Of a DNA stretch of 64,000 bases, positions 20,815-30,006 are shown piece by piece; within the stretch, counting starts at the first letter, position 1; each line of letters begins with the position of its first letter. Both the position numbers and the translations under genes were made by a program. Source of the stretch: Accumulibacter sp. (lineage in GTDB: Bacteria > Pseudomonadota > Gammaproteobacteria > Burkholderiales > Rhodocyclaceae); the NCBI RefSeq assembly GCF_029255285.1, contig NZ_JAPUVI010000093.1, positions 62,001-126,000 of the forward strand, in the 5' to 3' direction. A model generated the notes under the pieces. The model worked only from the letters and a program-made list of their open reading frames with translations, had not been told where the DNA came from and searched no databases.

Positions 20815-21585
20815 ATGGGTATCGACGACAGTAATCCGTTCAAAGCGCCGGTCGCCCGGGTGCATGACCATCACAACGCGTCGTCCTTCGGGAACTTCGT
20901 TCCCGAAGGACGACGCGTAACCGCCGGTCACGGCTACCAGTGGCTGTTGCGCGGCTGGGAAATGTTCCGCAGCGCGCCCGGAACCTGGGTCGGCATTACC
21001 ATCGTCCTGATCGTCGTGATGATGGCCATCGGCATGATTCCGGTCATCAACCTGGCCGTGAACCTGCTCGGTCCGGTGTTTATCGGCGGCATCGTCATCG
21101 GTTGTCGGGCCATCGAGGATGGCGAAGGGCTGCGCTTCGTACACCTCTTTGCCGGCTTCTCGAGCAAGCCCGGCGGCTTGCTGCTCGTCGGCCTGCTCTA
21201 CCTCGTGGCGGTGCTGTTGGCGGCCGCCGTTTTCGGTATCATGGTGGCCGTTGGTGCGGTCGGCAGTGGCGGTGCTCCGAATCCGTTTTCGGGGAGCTTC
21301 ATCGTCGCGGTCATCGTCGTGGCCGCCATTTTCCTGCCCTTGGCGATGGCCGTGTGGCTGGCTCCGCCGCTCGTCGTGTTCCACGATTTCTCCGCCTTTC
21401 AGGCGCTGCAGACCAGTTTCATGGTCGCTTTGCGAAATGCCGTGCCTTTCCTGGTGTACGGTCTGGTTTTCCTGCTCGCCGCCATCGTCGCTTGTCTGCC
21501 GCTGTTCCTGGGCTGGCTGGTGCTGGTGCCGGTACTCTACGCGTCGCTTTATGCCTGCTACAGGGACGTGTTTTTCGAGCCGTGA
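20815..21585 (+). CDS. BPSS1780-like multi-pass membrane protein
   Basis: 256 residues from the ATG at 20815, which has GGGAG five bases upstream; an ATG at 20803 is an alternative. A short N-terminus with NPFKAP precedes VTAGHGYQWLLRGWEMF, then five or six hydrophobic segments (such as VGITIVLIVVMMAIGMIPVI and LLLVGLLYLVAVLLAAAVF). This resembles the BPSS1780 family of proteobacterial inner-membrane proteins of unknown function. The codons for residues ~21-35 contain a perfect 20-bp inverted repeat. It is translationally coupled to the RDD gene. Confidence 0.75.
   Translation: MGIDDSNPFKAPVARVHDHHNASSFGNFVPEGRRVTAGHGYQWLLRGWEMFRSAPGTWVGITIVLIVVMMAIGMIPVINLAVNLLGPVFIGGIVIGCRAIEDGEGLRFVHLFAGFSSKPGGLLLVGLLYLVAVLLAAAVFGIMVAVGAVGSGGAPNPFSGSFIVAVIVVAAIFLPLAMAVWLAPPLVVFHDFSAFQALQTSFMVALRNAVPFLVYGLVFLLAAIVACLPLFLGWLVLVPVLYASLYACYRDVFFEP
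20876..20918. repeat. Perfect 20-bp inverted repeat inside a coding region
   Basis: Two perfectly complementary 20-base arms (20876-20895 and 20899-20918) are separated only by TTC. The arm begins ACGCGTCGTCC and ends TTCGGGAAC. It lies in frame near the 5' end of the BPSS1780-like gene and would form a very stable mRNA hairpin about 60 bases after the start codon. Each arm is read in frame, so the repeat is not simply an intergenic terminator. Confidence 0.9.
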
Positions 21586-22307
21586 CCACTCCTCCGGCTC
21601 GCTTGGACAACGTTCACCGCGTCGCGACGCCAGAGGGCTGCGACATCGAGTTACGCGCGGCCGGGCCGGTGGTTCGCGCACGCGCCTGGTTTCTGGATTT
21701 CCTCGTTCGTTTCGGCGTGTGGCTGTTGCTGGCGATCGGCGCAACGATTTTCGGCCAACTCGGGGTCGGCATGCTACTGCTCGGCGCTTTTCTGCTCGAG
21801 TGGTTCTATCCGGTCGTTTTCGAGGTCTACCGGAACGGTCAGACGCCTGGGAAGAAGGCTTGTGGGCTGGCCGTCGTCCTTGACGACGGACGCCCGCTTG
21901 GTTGGAGCGCCGCCGGTATCCGAAACGCCTTGCGCGGCGTGGACTTTCTGCCGTTCGGCTATGCCCTTGGCTTCATCGTCAGTTTGCTCGACGTGCAAGG
22001 CAAGCGCCTGGGTGACCTCGCGGCAGGCACGCTGGTGGTGTATCTCGATGTGCCAAGGCCGAAGGCTGTCGGCGCGGACAATGATGCGGGTAGCGAAGCG
22101 CCGCCTTTTCCTCTGACGCGGGAGGAGCAGGTCGCGGTCATCGAGTTTTGCCAGCGCGCCTCCCAGTTGACCCCTGAGCGGGCCGCGGAGATAGCGGCGG
22201 CCGCCGGCCCGTTGACGGTCGATCTCGATGGCGAGGCGGCGCCGCGGCGCCTGTTACGCATCGGTAATTTCCTGCTTGGTGAAGAGGCCCGAAAAGTTGA
22301 TGCTTGA
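21582..22307 (+). CDS. RDD family membrane protein
   Basis: 241 residues from the GTG at 21582, which overlaps the preceding stop as GTGA, so translational coupling is likely; the frame is open far upstream but only as a shadow. The RDD domain starts at about residue 30 (RARAWFLDFLVRFGVWLLL), with NGQTPGKKACGLAVV and QGKRLGDLAAGTLVVY as hallmark segments. An acidic, soluble C-terminal tail of ~80 residues follows. The function of RDD proteins is mostly unknown; some act in ion transport. Confidence 0.85.
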   Translation: MTTPPARLDNVHRVATPEGCDIELRAAGPVVRARAWFLDFLVRFGVWLLLAIGATIFGQLGVGMLLLGAFLLEWFYPVVFEVYRNGQTPGKKACGLAVVLDDGRPLGWSAAGIRNALRGVDFLPFGYALGFIVSLLDVQGKRLGDLAAGTLVVYLDVPRPKAVGADNDAGSEAPPFPLTREEQVAVIEFCQRASQLTPERAAEIAAAAGPLTVDLDGEAAPRRLLRIGNFLLGEEARKVDA

Positions 22308-22328
22308 ACGAGGAGACTGAAAGACACT

Positions 22329-22724
22329 ATGAACGCCTACCCCGGCCCCGCGCTGCTTACCCTTGCTACGTCGTTTCTGCTATTTGCCTGTGCCGCCTAC
22401 GTTGGCCGCTGTCGAGTCAAGTTTGGCATCAAGGCGCCGGCGACGACGGGTCACCCGCAGTTCGAGATCGCCTATCGCATCCAGATGAATACGCTCGAAA
22501 ATGTGGTGCTCTTCCTGCCGGTGTTGTGGCTCTTCGCGATCCATCTGTCGAGCTTTTGGGCGACCGCATTGGGCACTCTCTGGCTCATCGGCCGGATCTG
22601 GTACGCGTTGTCCTACGCGCGCGATCCACGCACACGCGGCAGTGGTTTCCTGCTGTCGATGCTCTCTTTCGGCGCGCTCGGCGTCGGCGGTGCCTGGGCC
22701 GTGCTGTATGGACTGCTCGTCTGA
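22329..22724 (+). CDS. MAPEG family membrane protein
   Basis: A 131-residue protein with four hydrophobic helices and the MAPEG pattern FEIAYRIQMNTLENVVLFLP in the loop after helix 1, where glutathione-binding residues lie in the eukaryotic relatives. RIWYALSYARDPRTRGSGF is the second family landmark. Bacterial MAPEG proteins may have glutathione-dependent activity, but this is rarely shown. It sits between the RDD gene and the ABC exporter in one probable operon. Confidence 0.85.
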   Translation: MNAYPGPALLTLATSFLLFACAAYVGRCRVKFGIKAPATTGHPQFEIAYRIQMNTLENVVLFLPVLWLFAIHLSSFWATALGTLWLIGRIWYALSYARDPRTRGSGFLLSMLSFGALGVGGAWAVLYGLLV

Positions 22725-22732
22725 AGGCCGGC

Positions 22733-24553
22733 GTGGCGCCGGCGTCGGACCGCTCGGAGCCTGACGCAGGCGGTGCCCAAGGGCTGCCGCCGCGCCGGCT
22801 GCAACCCCTCCGTGCGCTGCTACCCTACCTGACACCTTACCGCGGGCAGATCGGGCTGGCTTTGCTTTTTCTGCTGCTCGCGGCCGGGGCGACACTGACC
22901 CTACCCTACGCGGTGAAGCTATTGGTCGACGGCGGCCTGGTCTTGCCGGTCGGTGCCGACAGTGTCCAGCGGCTGGCGTCGATCCGCCGGCATTTTCTTG
23001 GCCTGTTCGGGGTGGCGGTCGTCCTGGGGCTGGCTACTGCCGCACGCTTCTACATGGTGAGCTGGATCGGCGAGCGAGTGACGACCGATCTGCGACAGGC
23101 GGTATACGCGCACGTGCTGCGGCAGAGCCCGCAGTTCTTCGAGACCTTGAAGACCGGCGAGGTGTTGTCGCGACTGACGACGGACACGACGGTGATCCAT
23201 CACGCCGTCGGCTCAAGTGTGAGCATGGGGTTACGCAATATCGTCTTGCTGGCCGGTGGCCTGACGATGCTGGTGGCGACCACGCCACGCCTGATTCTCA
23301 CCGTGGTCGGCATCATCGTTCTCGTCGTGTTGCCGGCGGGTCTGATCGCTCGCCGCGTGCGCAAGCTGTCGCGCGCCAGCCAGGATCGCATCGCCGATAC
23401 CAGCGGGATCGCTGGCGAGATCCTCAACGCGATTCCCGTGGTCCAGAGCTACACTCGCGAGAGCGCCGAGGCGGCGCGCTTCTCGGCCGCCAACGAAGAG
23501 GCTTTCGCCGCGTCGCTACGGCGTACCGGCACGCGCTCGGCGCTGACGGCCTTCGTCATCATCGGCGTCTTCGGCTCGTTGCTCTACGGCATGTACGGTG
23601 GCGTGCAGGCCGTTTTCGCGGGCGAAATCACGGCCGGGCAATTGAGTCAGACGGCGCTCTACGTGGTGGTCGTGGCCGGCAGCGTTGCGGTGCTTGCCGA
23701 GGTGTGGGGGGATTTGTTGCGCGCCTCGGGGGCTGCCGAAAGGCTCATGGAGTTGCTGTCCACCCGTTCGTCGATCATCGAGCCACAGCAGCCGGTGGCG
23801 TTGCCGGTGCCGCTTGGTGGCCTGCGGGTGTCTTTCGAGGGAGTGCGTTTTGCCTATCCGTCGCGTCCGGAGCCGATGGTTCTGCAAGATCTGGAGCTCA
23901 GCATCGAAGCCGGCCAGACGGTGGCGCTGGTCGGACCCTCCGGGGCTGGCAAGACGACTGTCTTCCAGTTGTTGCAGCGCTTCTACGATGTGCGCGATGG
24001 GGTCATCCGGATTGACGGCGTCGATCTGCGGCGTTGCCGGCTCGCCGAACTGCGGTCACGCATTGCCGTCGTGCAACAGGAAGCAGCGATCTTTTCCGGC
24101 AGCATCGACGACAACATTCGCTACGGCAGACCCGGCGCTTCGGTAGACGAGGTCAGGTTGGCGGCAGGTGCCGCTTTCGTCGACGAATTCGTGCGCCAAC
24201 TTCCCGCTGGCTACGCCACGCTGGTCGGCGAGCGCGGCGTCCGGCTGTCCGGTGGGCAACGTCAGCGAATCGCCATCGCGCGCGCGATCCTCAAGGACGC
24301 TCCCTTGCTGCTACTCGACGAAGCGACCAGCAGTCTGGATTCCGAAAGCGAGCGCGTTGTGCGGGCGGCGCTGGAAGCGGCAATGGGTGGTCGTACGACA
24401 ATCGTCATTGCTCACCGCCTGGCGACAGTGCAGGGGGCCGACCGCATCCTCGTGCTCGATCACGGCCGGGTCGTCGAAGCCGGGAAGCATGCCGAGCTCG
24501 TGGAAAGGGGCGGCCTCTATGCTCGACTGGCGGCGCTTCAGTTCAGTGTCTGA
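22733..24553 (+). CDS. ABC exporter, fused membrane and ATPase domains (MsbA-like)
   Basis: 606 residues from the GTG at 22733, nine bases after the MAPEG stop; the longer frame overlaps two genes and is not credible. Residues ~25-330 form a six-helix exporter domain. The ATPase has Walker A GPSGAGKTT, the signature LSGGQRQRIAIARA, Walker B LLLLDEATSSLD and the H-loop IVIAHRLATV. A half-transporter of this kind works as a homodimer on lipids or hydrophobic compounds; the substrate is unknown. The membrane-protein neighbours fit an envelope role. Confidence 0.92.
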   Translation: MAPASDRSEPDAGGAQGLPPRRLQPLRALLPYLTPYRGQIGLALLFLLLAAGATLTLPYAVKLLVDGGLVLPVGADSVQRLASIRRHFLGLFGVAVVLGLATAARFYMVSWIGERVTTDLRQAVYAHVLRQSPQFFETLKTGEVLSRLTTDTTVIHHAVGSSVSMGLRNIVLLAGGLTMLVATTPRLILTVVGIIVLVVLPAGLIARRVRKLSRASQDRIADTSGIAGEILNAIPVVQSYTRESAEAARFSAANEEAFAASLRRTGTRSALTAFVIIGVFGSLLYGMYGGVQAVFAGEITAGQLSQTALYVVVVAGSVAVLAEVWGDLLRASGAAERLMELLSTRSSIIEPQQPVALPVPLGGLRVSFEGVRFAYPSRPEPMVLQDLELSIEAGQTVALVGPSGAGKTTVFQLLQRFYDVRDGVIRIDGVDLRRCRLAELRSRIAVVQQEAAIFSGSIDDNIRYGRPGASVDEVRLAAGAAFVDEFVRQLPAGYATLVGERGVRLSGGQRQRIAIARAILKDAPLLLLDEATSSLDSESERVVRAALEAAMGGRTTIVIAHRLATVQGADRILVLDHGRVVEAGKHAELVERGGLYARLAALQFSV

Positions 24554-24640
24554 CGGGGAGAGGAGCGTCGGCGCAAGAAAGCGCTTCGCTTTTGTGGCGC
24601 GGCGACCGTCGGGGTCATGCGGGATTCCGTCCTGCGCCAA

Positions 24641-25567
24641 TCAGCTTCGGCGGAACGGCGCGAGTTCGCCGTCCGGCTGGCGATAGGAAGACGCTTCGTC
24701 GAATAGCCACGCGCGAAAAGCGGCGACGGCTGTCTGCTGCTCGTCCGTCGGACGACAGACGAAGAAGTAGGAGAAAGGTGATTCGACGGCCAGTCCGAAA
24801 GGAGGGCGCAGCGATCCGCGGGCCAGATCGTCGGCTGCCAGGGCGTGACGTGCGAGAGCCACACCCTGGCCGGCAGCCGCCGCCATCAGCATCAGACTCG
24901 AGTCGTCGAACACGGCGCCACGTTGCGGTTCTTCGACGACCAGTCCGGCGGCCGTGAACCACGGTTGCCAGAGTTCATCGTTCGATCGCAACAGTGGCAG
25001 CTCGATCAATTGCGCCGGGTCGAGCAGCGCGTGACGCGCCATGAAATCGGGCGAGCATACCGGGTAGTACCAGTCCTTCATCAGCAGTCGATAGCTCAGT
25101 CCGGGATATCGGCCATGTCCAAAGCGCAGGGCGACGTCGGCTTCGCCCCCCTTGATGTCGGCCAGCCTGGCGGTCGATTGCACTTCGACATCGAGATCAC
25201 GGTGACGGGAAATGAAGTTCCCAAGCCTCGGCAGCAGCCAGCGGGCGGCGAATGACGGCATGCAGGTGACGCGTAGACGGCGGTAGGCGCGTGCCGCGAT
25301 CAGTTGATCGGTCGCCTTGCCGATGTCCGTCAGCGCCCGTGAAACCTGTTCGGCATAGGCGGCGCCTTGCGCCGTCAGCTTCAGGCCGCGGCCGTGGCGT
25401 TCGAACAGGGCGACGCCGAGATAGTCCTGCAGCTGGCGCAACTGATGACTCACCGCGCTGTGCGTCAAATGAAGCTGCGCGGCAGCGCCGGTGACGCTCT
25501 GGCTGCGCGCGGCCGCGACGAAGACGCGCAGACTGCCGAGCGGTGGAGTGCGGCGGTTATCAGTCAA
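24641..25567 (-). CDS. LysR family transcriptional regulator (GcvA-like)
   Basis: A 308-residue LysR protein with an N-terminal winged helix (LGSLRVFVAAARSQSVTGAA, then LHLTHSAVSHQLRQLQDYLG) and a periplasmic-binding-protein-like effector domain from ~90 on. The PPLGSLRVFVAAARS and SYRLLMKDWYYPVCSPDF segments place it near the GcvA/AmpR branch. It is divergent from a DUF2917 gene, with a 19-bp dyad between them, so that gene is its likeliest target. Confidence 0.92.
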   Translation of the reverse strand: MTDNRRTPPLGSLRVFVAAARSQSVTGAAAQLHLTHSAVSHQLRQLQDYLGVALFERHGRGLKLTAQGAAYAEQVSRALTDIGKATDQLIAARAYRRLRVTCMPSFAARWLLPRLGNFISRHRDLDVEVQSTARLADIKGGEADVALRFGHGRYPGLSYRLLMKDWYYPVCSPDFMARHALLDPAQLIELPLLRSNDELWQPWFTAAGLVVEEPQRGAVFDDSSLMLMAAAAGQGVALARHALAADDLARGSLRPPFGLAVESPFSYFFVCRPTDEQQTAVAAFRAWLFDEASSYRQPDGELAPFRRS

Positions 25568-25572
25568 TTTCG

Positions 25573-25591
25573 TTCACATGTCACGTGAGAA
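25573..25591. promoter_or_regulatory. Candidate LysR operator
   Basis: A 19-bp imperfect dyad, TTCACATGTCACGTGAGAA, sits in the 114-bp gap between the LysR gene and the divergent DUF2917 gene. Outer TTC/GAA and inner CA/TG pairs are symmetric. Size and position fit a LysR site, but binding is inferred. Confidence 0.45.
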
Positions 25592-25681
25592 CAATTCGCT
25601 TGTCCTTGCGCTCCTGGCAGACAAAAATGCCCGGACCTGTCGAACATCGGACAGGCATCGTGGCCCGTAAAGGAGGATATC

Positions 25682-25999
25682 ATGGCAGCCCTCTTACCCT
25701 ACCTCGAGTTCGAGTTGAATGCAGCCGAGGCGGTTTCCATCGACCGCCTCGCCGGCTGGACGGTGATTTCAGTCAATGGTCGTATCTGGCTCACCGAGGA
25801 GAAGGGCGGCCGAGATGTCTGGCTGCTTCCTGGCGGGCGTCACCGCATCGTGGGAGCGGGCCGCACGGTCGTCGAGACGTGGCCGATGACCGATGCCGAG
25901 CTGCCGATGAGAATTCGCCTGGCACCTCCGCCGGGCACATTGGGCCGCACGTGGTGCCTGCCGAAGCTTCGGCTGGGTGGCGCCCCGGCCTGCGCCTGA
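25682..25999 (+). CDS. DUF2917 protein, copy 1
   Basis: A 105-residue protein with the DUF2917 pattern: an opening hydrophobic strand (FELNAAEAVSIDRLAGWTVI), GRIWLTEEKGGRDVWLLPGG, then HRIVGAGRTVVETW. The fold is probably a small cupin-like beta barrel. AAGGAGGA precedes the ATG. It is divergent from a LysR gene. A second, diverged copy lies at 30007-30321 beside a MocR regulator. No function is established for the family. Confidence 0.85.
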   Translation: MAALLPYLEFELNAAEAVSIDRLAGWTVISVNGRIWLTEEKGGRDVWLLPGGRHRIVGAGRTVVETWPMTDAELPMRIRLAPPPGTLGRTWCLPKLRLGGAPACA

Positions 26000-26094
26000 A
26001 TCGGCGGAGGGCTTGGCGTCTACGGTCGGGACTCTTTGATCGACAGCCACATCCAACATTCCTGAGCGCATACCCTTGACGATCGGAGAAACAC

Positions 26095-26736
26095 ATGACG
26101 AACTTGACGGAAGCGGCACCTTATCAATTGCTTGGCCTTTACGATTCACCCTTCGTGCGGCGGGTCGCCGTGACGATGCACCTCTACGGGCTACCGTTTG
26201 AGCACCTGTCGCTTTCGGTGTTCAGGCATATGGACGCAATGCGGCCGATCAATCCCTTGTTCAAGGTGCCGATGCTGACACTGCCGAGTGGCGAGACGCT
26301 TTATGAGAGCGCCTACATCCTCGATTATCTGGACGAACTGGCGGTTGAACGCGGTGTTTCGCCACTCATCCCGCGTTGCGGAGCGGAGCGGTGGCGGGTG
26401 CAGCAGTTGATGGCCCTGGCGATCGTGGCGACCGAGAAAGCCGTGGCCATGGAGTACGAGCGCAAGAGGCCGGACGAACGGCAATGGCCCGAGTGGACGG
26501 AGCGTCTGCGCGGCCAGATGCGGCAGGCCTTCGCCATGCTCGAAAAGCGGCTCGAAGGCGACTATCTGGTCGGCGACCGCCTGACGCAGGCCGACGTCAC
26601 GACGGTCGCCGGGATTGGCTTCGTGCGCTACATTCTGCCGCACGAGTGGCCAAGCGCGGACTATCCGGCGCTCGGTGCGCTGGCGCAGCGGCTCGAGGCG
26701 AGCGACGCGTTCAAGGCCGTGCCGCTCGACGAATGA
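26095..26736 (+). CDS. Glutathione S-transferase family protein
   Basis: A 213-residue soluble protein. The N-terminal thioredoxin-like domain contains YDSPFVRRVAVTMHLYGLPF, then the cis-proline FKVPMLTLPSG and the glutathione-contact ESAYILDYL. The helical C-terminal domain has GDRLTQADVTTVAGIGF, the usual N-capping and hydrophobic staple region. A Ser in the DSPF motif is the likely catalytic residue. Substrate unknown. A CGGAGAA site precedes the ATG. Confidence 0.92.
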   Translation: MTNLTEAAPYQLLGLYDSPFVRRVAVTMHLYGLPFEHLSLSVFRHMDAMRPINPLFKVPMLTLPSGETLYESAYILDYLDELAVERGVSPLIPRCGAERWRVQQLMALAIVATEKAVAMEYERKRPDERQWPEWTERLRGQMRQAFAMLEKRLEGDYLVGDRLTQADVTTVAGIGFVRYILPHEWPSADYPALGALAQRLEASDAFKAVPLDE

Positions 26737-27138
26737 GTTGCGTCGCGGGCGTTCTCGCACGATGCGGCCATCTGGCGGGAAAACCGCAGGTGCTCCGATA
26801 GAAGAAAGAAACCTGTTGCCGAAGCGTGCGAGAGGCGTTTGCTTTACGCGCCGTTTACTCGCTGGGCCGTTGAATGTTTTCATTAACCTTCCCATTGGAG
26901 CTTTATACGGCCACCGAGAAAAAATCCAGGAAGCCGGCGCCGAAGTGATGGCGTTCGACAGGCCGGACCTGTCGTGAGAATGACACGGAAAGCAGGCGCG
27001 AGTCTGCTTTCGGTGCTTCATGGGGTCCACTTTGATCTAATCGATTCTGGCCGCCAGAACCTTCCGCACTGGGCAGGCCGGGCTTTCCCCCAGTCTGTTT
27101 GCCGGCCGGGTTTTCTGGCCTTCTGAGCGCCGATTCCC
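26737..27138 (+). other. Intergenic region with two hairpins
   Basis: No gene is supported between the GST and the ABC pseudogene. Two perfect inverted repeats lie close together: CGACAGG/CCTGTCG at 26956-26974 and GAAAGCAG/CTGCTTTC at 26988-27011. Neither has a T run. The segment may include decayed sequence from the pseudogene's upstream region. Confidence 0.4.
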
Positions 27139-28340
27139 TTGCCGCACTTAGCCACCTTCAAGCCCGGAGACTTTCTTCGCTATTTCGTCAGCCCGGCGGC
27201 CTTCGGCATGCTGGTACTGTTCATCGTTCAGCAAGCAGGTGTGCGACGACAACCTGGCTGGTGATACAGATTGCTCACGATATTTCCGAGGAGCACATCT
27301 CGGCGAGCGATTTCGTCGAGATCATCCTTTCGCAAACCGTCTCCTACGTCGCCGGGGCGGTAGGCTGGATCTTCGCCGAGCGCGTGGGGTTTGCCGCCTA
27401 CGCTTGCTATATGCTCGATTTTGCGCGGTGCAACCGCTTCCAGACGGCCTTGCTGGCCGATGCCGGGGTGCGCGAGCAGCTCGAGCCCTTTCTTACCAGC
27501 GAAACCTTCGATATCGGCTTCGACCTGATCTACAACCTGCGGTACTACCTGCGACTGTCTTTCCAATTGCTCTTCAACGCGCTGGTTCTCGGTTTCGAAC
27601 GGTTTGCCGCTTGCCTACGCTACCGTATTCGTCGTTCTGGCCACACTGCAGTGGCTGCTGAGAAAACCGCTCGCGGCAGCCTTTCTGCACAACCAGCGGA
27701 CGACCAACCGCATGCGGGCGCGCAGCTACAACGCCTGGGACAAGGTTTTCAGTGGCAACCGCTACAACTTCACGATCTGGCAACGGGACTTTCGCCAACG
27801 TCTGGGCGACGCCATGGTAGCGCAGATTCGAGCGATTCTGGCACCTCGTTCTCAGGGAGGGGAACAAAGAGCGCCGCTGCGCGTTGCTGGCCGACGCCGT
27901 GCACTGTGTCCTCGCGCAGCCTACCCGGCTGGTGGGCGCACGGCGGCAATGGTACGGGCAGGTCCACCCTGCTTTCGGCCCTTGAATGCCAGTTGCGTGG
28001 CAAGGCCTACTACTGACCGACGCAGGACTGCCTGGCTTTCGAGTTCAACGCTGACGCGTCGGTTGCCGCTACCCCGAAGCGGATCCATGCGACCGGCGAT
28101 ACGGACGAGCGCATCGAGGATCCCGAACAGATCGACGGACTGGAGGCGGCGGAGCAGAAAGCCTACTCATCGGGCGAAAGGCAACTACAGGCGCTGCGGG
28201 AGATCGTCGCGCGAACCGATTGTCCAGTCTATCTGCTTGACGAGTGGGACGCCAATCTCGATCACGGGAACCGTGTCGCGGCCCGCGAACTGGTTGATCA
28301 GCTAGCGCGGCGCGCGCGTCGTCGAGATCTCGCACCGTGA
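27139..28340 (+). pseudogene. Decayed ABC transporter gene (membrane and ATPase parts)
   Basis: Three reading frames together spell one ABC transporter. Frame 1 from TTG 27139 gives a start (FKPGDFLRYFVSPAAFG). Frame 3 from ~27243 gives membrane helices (VSYVAGAVGWIFAERVGF). Frame 1 from ~27600 continues (LAYATVFVVLATLQWLLRK). Frame 3 then gives Walker A (GGNGTGRSTLL), an in-frame TGA at 28014, the signature-like SSGERQLQAL and Walker B VYLLDEWDANLD. A last shift near 28315 breaks the H-loop (VVEISHR in another frame). The ATPase follows the membrane part too closely, so an internal deletion near 27845-27930 is likely. Transporter identity is unknown. Confidence 0.8.
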
Positions 28341-28408
28341 TCGGCGCTAGGCGCGGTGCCTAGGTTCGACGGCGCCGATCCGGCTGTCGGGTGGAAGCAG
28401 GGGATTTC

Positions 28409-29851
28409 TCAAGCGGCCGCCGGTGGCAAGGCCGACGGCGCCATCAGCGCTCCGAGCCGCCGCACCGCGTCTTCGATCTGCGGCGTGTGGGGATTGCCGC
28501 AATTGAGTCGCAGGCAATTGCGATACATGCCGCTGGCAGAAAAGAGTTCGCCTGGCACGTAGGCGACACCGGCCGCGACGGCGCGTCCGTGGAGCGCGCT
28601 GGTATCGATCTCCTCCGGCAGTTCGACCCACAGGACGAAACCTCCCTGTGGCTGCGTGATGCGCGTCGTCGCGGGAAAGTGTCGCGCTACCGAGGCGATC
28701 ATCGCATCGACCTGCTGTTCGTAGGTGCGTCGCAAGCCGCGCATGTGGCGCTGGTAGGCACTCGATTCGAGGTACTCGGCGAGAACCATCTGGGTGACCG
28801 GATTGGTCGCTCCGCTGGTGATCGTCTTCTGCAAGGCGACTTGCGACCGGTAGCGTCCGGCAGCGACGAAGCCGATTCGCAGGGCTGGCGACAGACACTT
28901 GGAAAAGGACGAACAGAGCATCACATTGCCCACCCGGTCGAACGCCTTGATCGGTCGCGGGCGCTCGCCGGCAAAGTGGAGATCGCCGTAGATGTCGTCC
29001 TCGATCAGCGCCACGCCGCGGTCGGCCGTCAGCTTGGCCAAGCGACGCTTGTTCTCGTCGGGCATCACGCTGCCCAATGGGTTACTGGCATTGGGTACCA
29101 ACAGGCAGGCCGCGATGCGGCCGTCGCGCGTGGCGAGATCGAGCGCCTCGATAGACATCCCGTTGCGCGGGTCGGTCGGAATTTCGAGTGCTTTCAAACC
29201 GAGTGTTTCGATCAGTTGCAGCATCAAGTAATAGGCCGGCGATTCGACCGCCACTGTGTCGCCGGGTTGGGTGACGGCGCGTAGGCACAGTCCGAGCGCC
29301 TCGGTGCAGGAATTGGTGATCACGAATTCACTGGCCGCCAGTGGCCCGGCCCAGCCTACCGAGCGTAGGACCAGTTGGCGGATCAGTGCCGGTTCGTCCA
29401 TGTTGATGTGGCTGGCGCCTTCGAGCAGTCGTGGATGACGCCTGGCGACGCCGCCGTACAGTCGCCGTAGCGCCGCCACCGGCATCAGCGCGGCGTCCGG
29501 CAGGGCGGCGGCAAGCGGCGCCACGCCCGGCTGCATGCCGCTTTGCAGCACGCGCATCAAGCGTTGGCTTACGTCTACCGGGACCGCTTCGTCGGGCGTC
29601 GAACGCGCCGTGGGTGGCTCCCGACGTGCCGCCGCGTGGCGTACGAAATAGCCGGATTGCGGTCGTGCCTCGACGAGTCCTTTATCTTCCAAGTGTCTCA
29701 GCGCTTGCAGTACCGTCGATACGGACAGACGCCGCTCGCGCGATAGGCGGCGTACCGAAGGCAGTCGCTCGCCGGGCCGAATGTTGCCGGCGACGATGAT
29801 CCCGCTAAGATCCTCGGCCAGTTTTTCGTAGCGTAACAGTTGATGGTCCAT
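28409..29851 (-). CDS. MocR-type regulator (GntR helix-turn-helix fused to aminotransferase)
   Basis: A 480-residue fusion. Residues ~1-75 are a GntR winged helix (IRPGERLPSVRRLSRERRLS). From ~110 on there is a fold-type I aminotransferase-like domain with NCTEALGLCLRAV, the substrate-side NPLGSVMP and the PLP lysine region CSSFSKCLSPALRIGF. MocR proteins use the PLP domain as an effector sensor rather than an enzyme. It is divergent from the second DUF2917 gene across a 155-bp AT-rich gap, which suggests that gene is its target. Confidence 0.9.
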   Translation of the reverse strand: MDHQLLRYEKLAEDLSGIIVAGNIRPGERLPSVRRLSRERRLSVSTVLQALRHLEDKGLVEARPQSGYFVRHAAARREPPTARSTPDEAVPVDVSQRLMRVLQSGMQPGVAPLAAALPDAALMPVAALRRLYGGVARRHPRLLEGASHINMDEPALIRQLVLRSVGWAGPLAASEFVITNSCTEALGLCLRAVTQPGDTVAVESPAYYLMLQLIETLGLKALEIPTDPRNGMSIEALDLATRDGRIAACLLVPNASNPLGSVMPDENKRRLAKLTADRGVALIEDDIYGDLHFAGERPRPIKAFDRVGNVMLCSSFSKCLSPALRIGFVAAGRYRSQVALQKTITSGATNPVTQMVLAEYLESSAYQRHMRGLRRTYEQQVDAMIASVARHFPATTRITQPQGGFVLWVELPEEIDTSALHGRAVAAGVAYVPGELFSASGMYRNCLRLNCGNPHTPQIEDAVRRLGALMAPSALPPAAA

Positions 29852-30006
29852 TTATTCTTTACAAGTACAGTTTTGGATCGATCTGATAAGAACAGTTGTT
29901 ATTTTTTATGATTGTTCTGGTTACAATTCATCTTTTCTGTCACTGTACCATATCCGTTCGCCGGCTTACACTGCTCCAGGTCAAGACAACCGAAGGAGAT
30001 GGCGCG
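29852..30006. promoter_or_regulatory. AT-rich divergent promoter region (MocR / DUF2917 copy 2)
   Basis: This 155-bp gap is clearly more AT-rich than its flanks and has repeated half-sites: AGAACA and TGTTCT as an inverted pair (within 29888-29922) and a nearby AACAGTTGTT near-palindrome. These could be MocR binding sites; precise -35/-10 assignment is uncertain. Confidence 0.4.

Noticed and set aside
20940-21581. N-terminal extension of the RDD protein frame
   Set aside because: This part overlaps the BPSS1780-like gene entirely and has no RDD homology; the GTG at 21582 with a GTGA overlap is the better start.
22304-22732. N-terminal extension of the ABC exporter frame
   Set aside because: It overlaps the MAPEG gene in another frame; ABC homology begins only after 22733.
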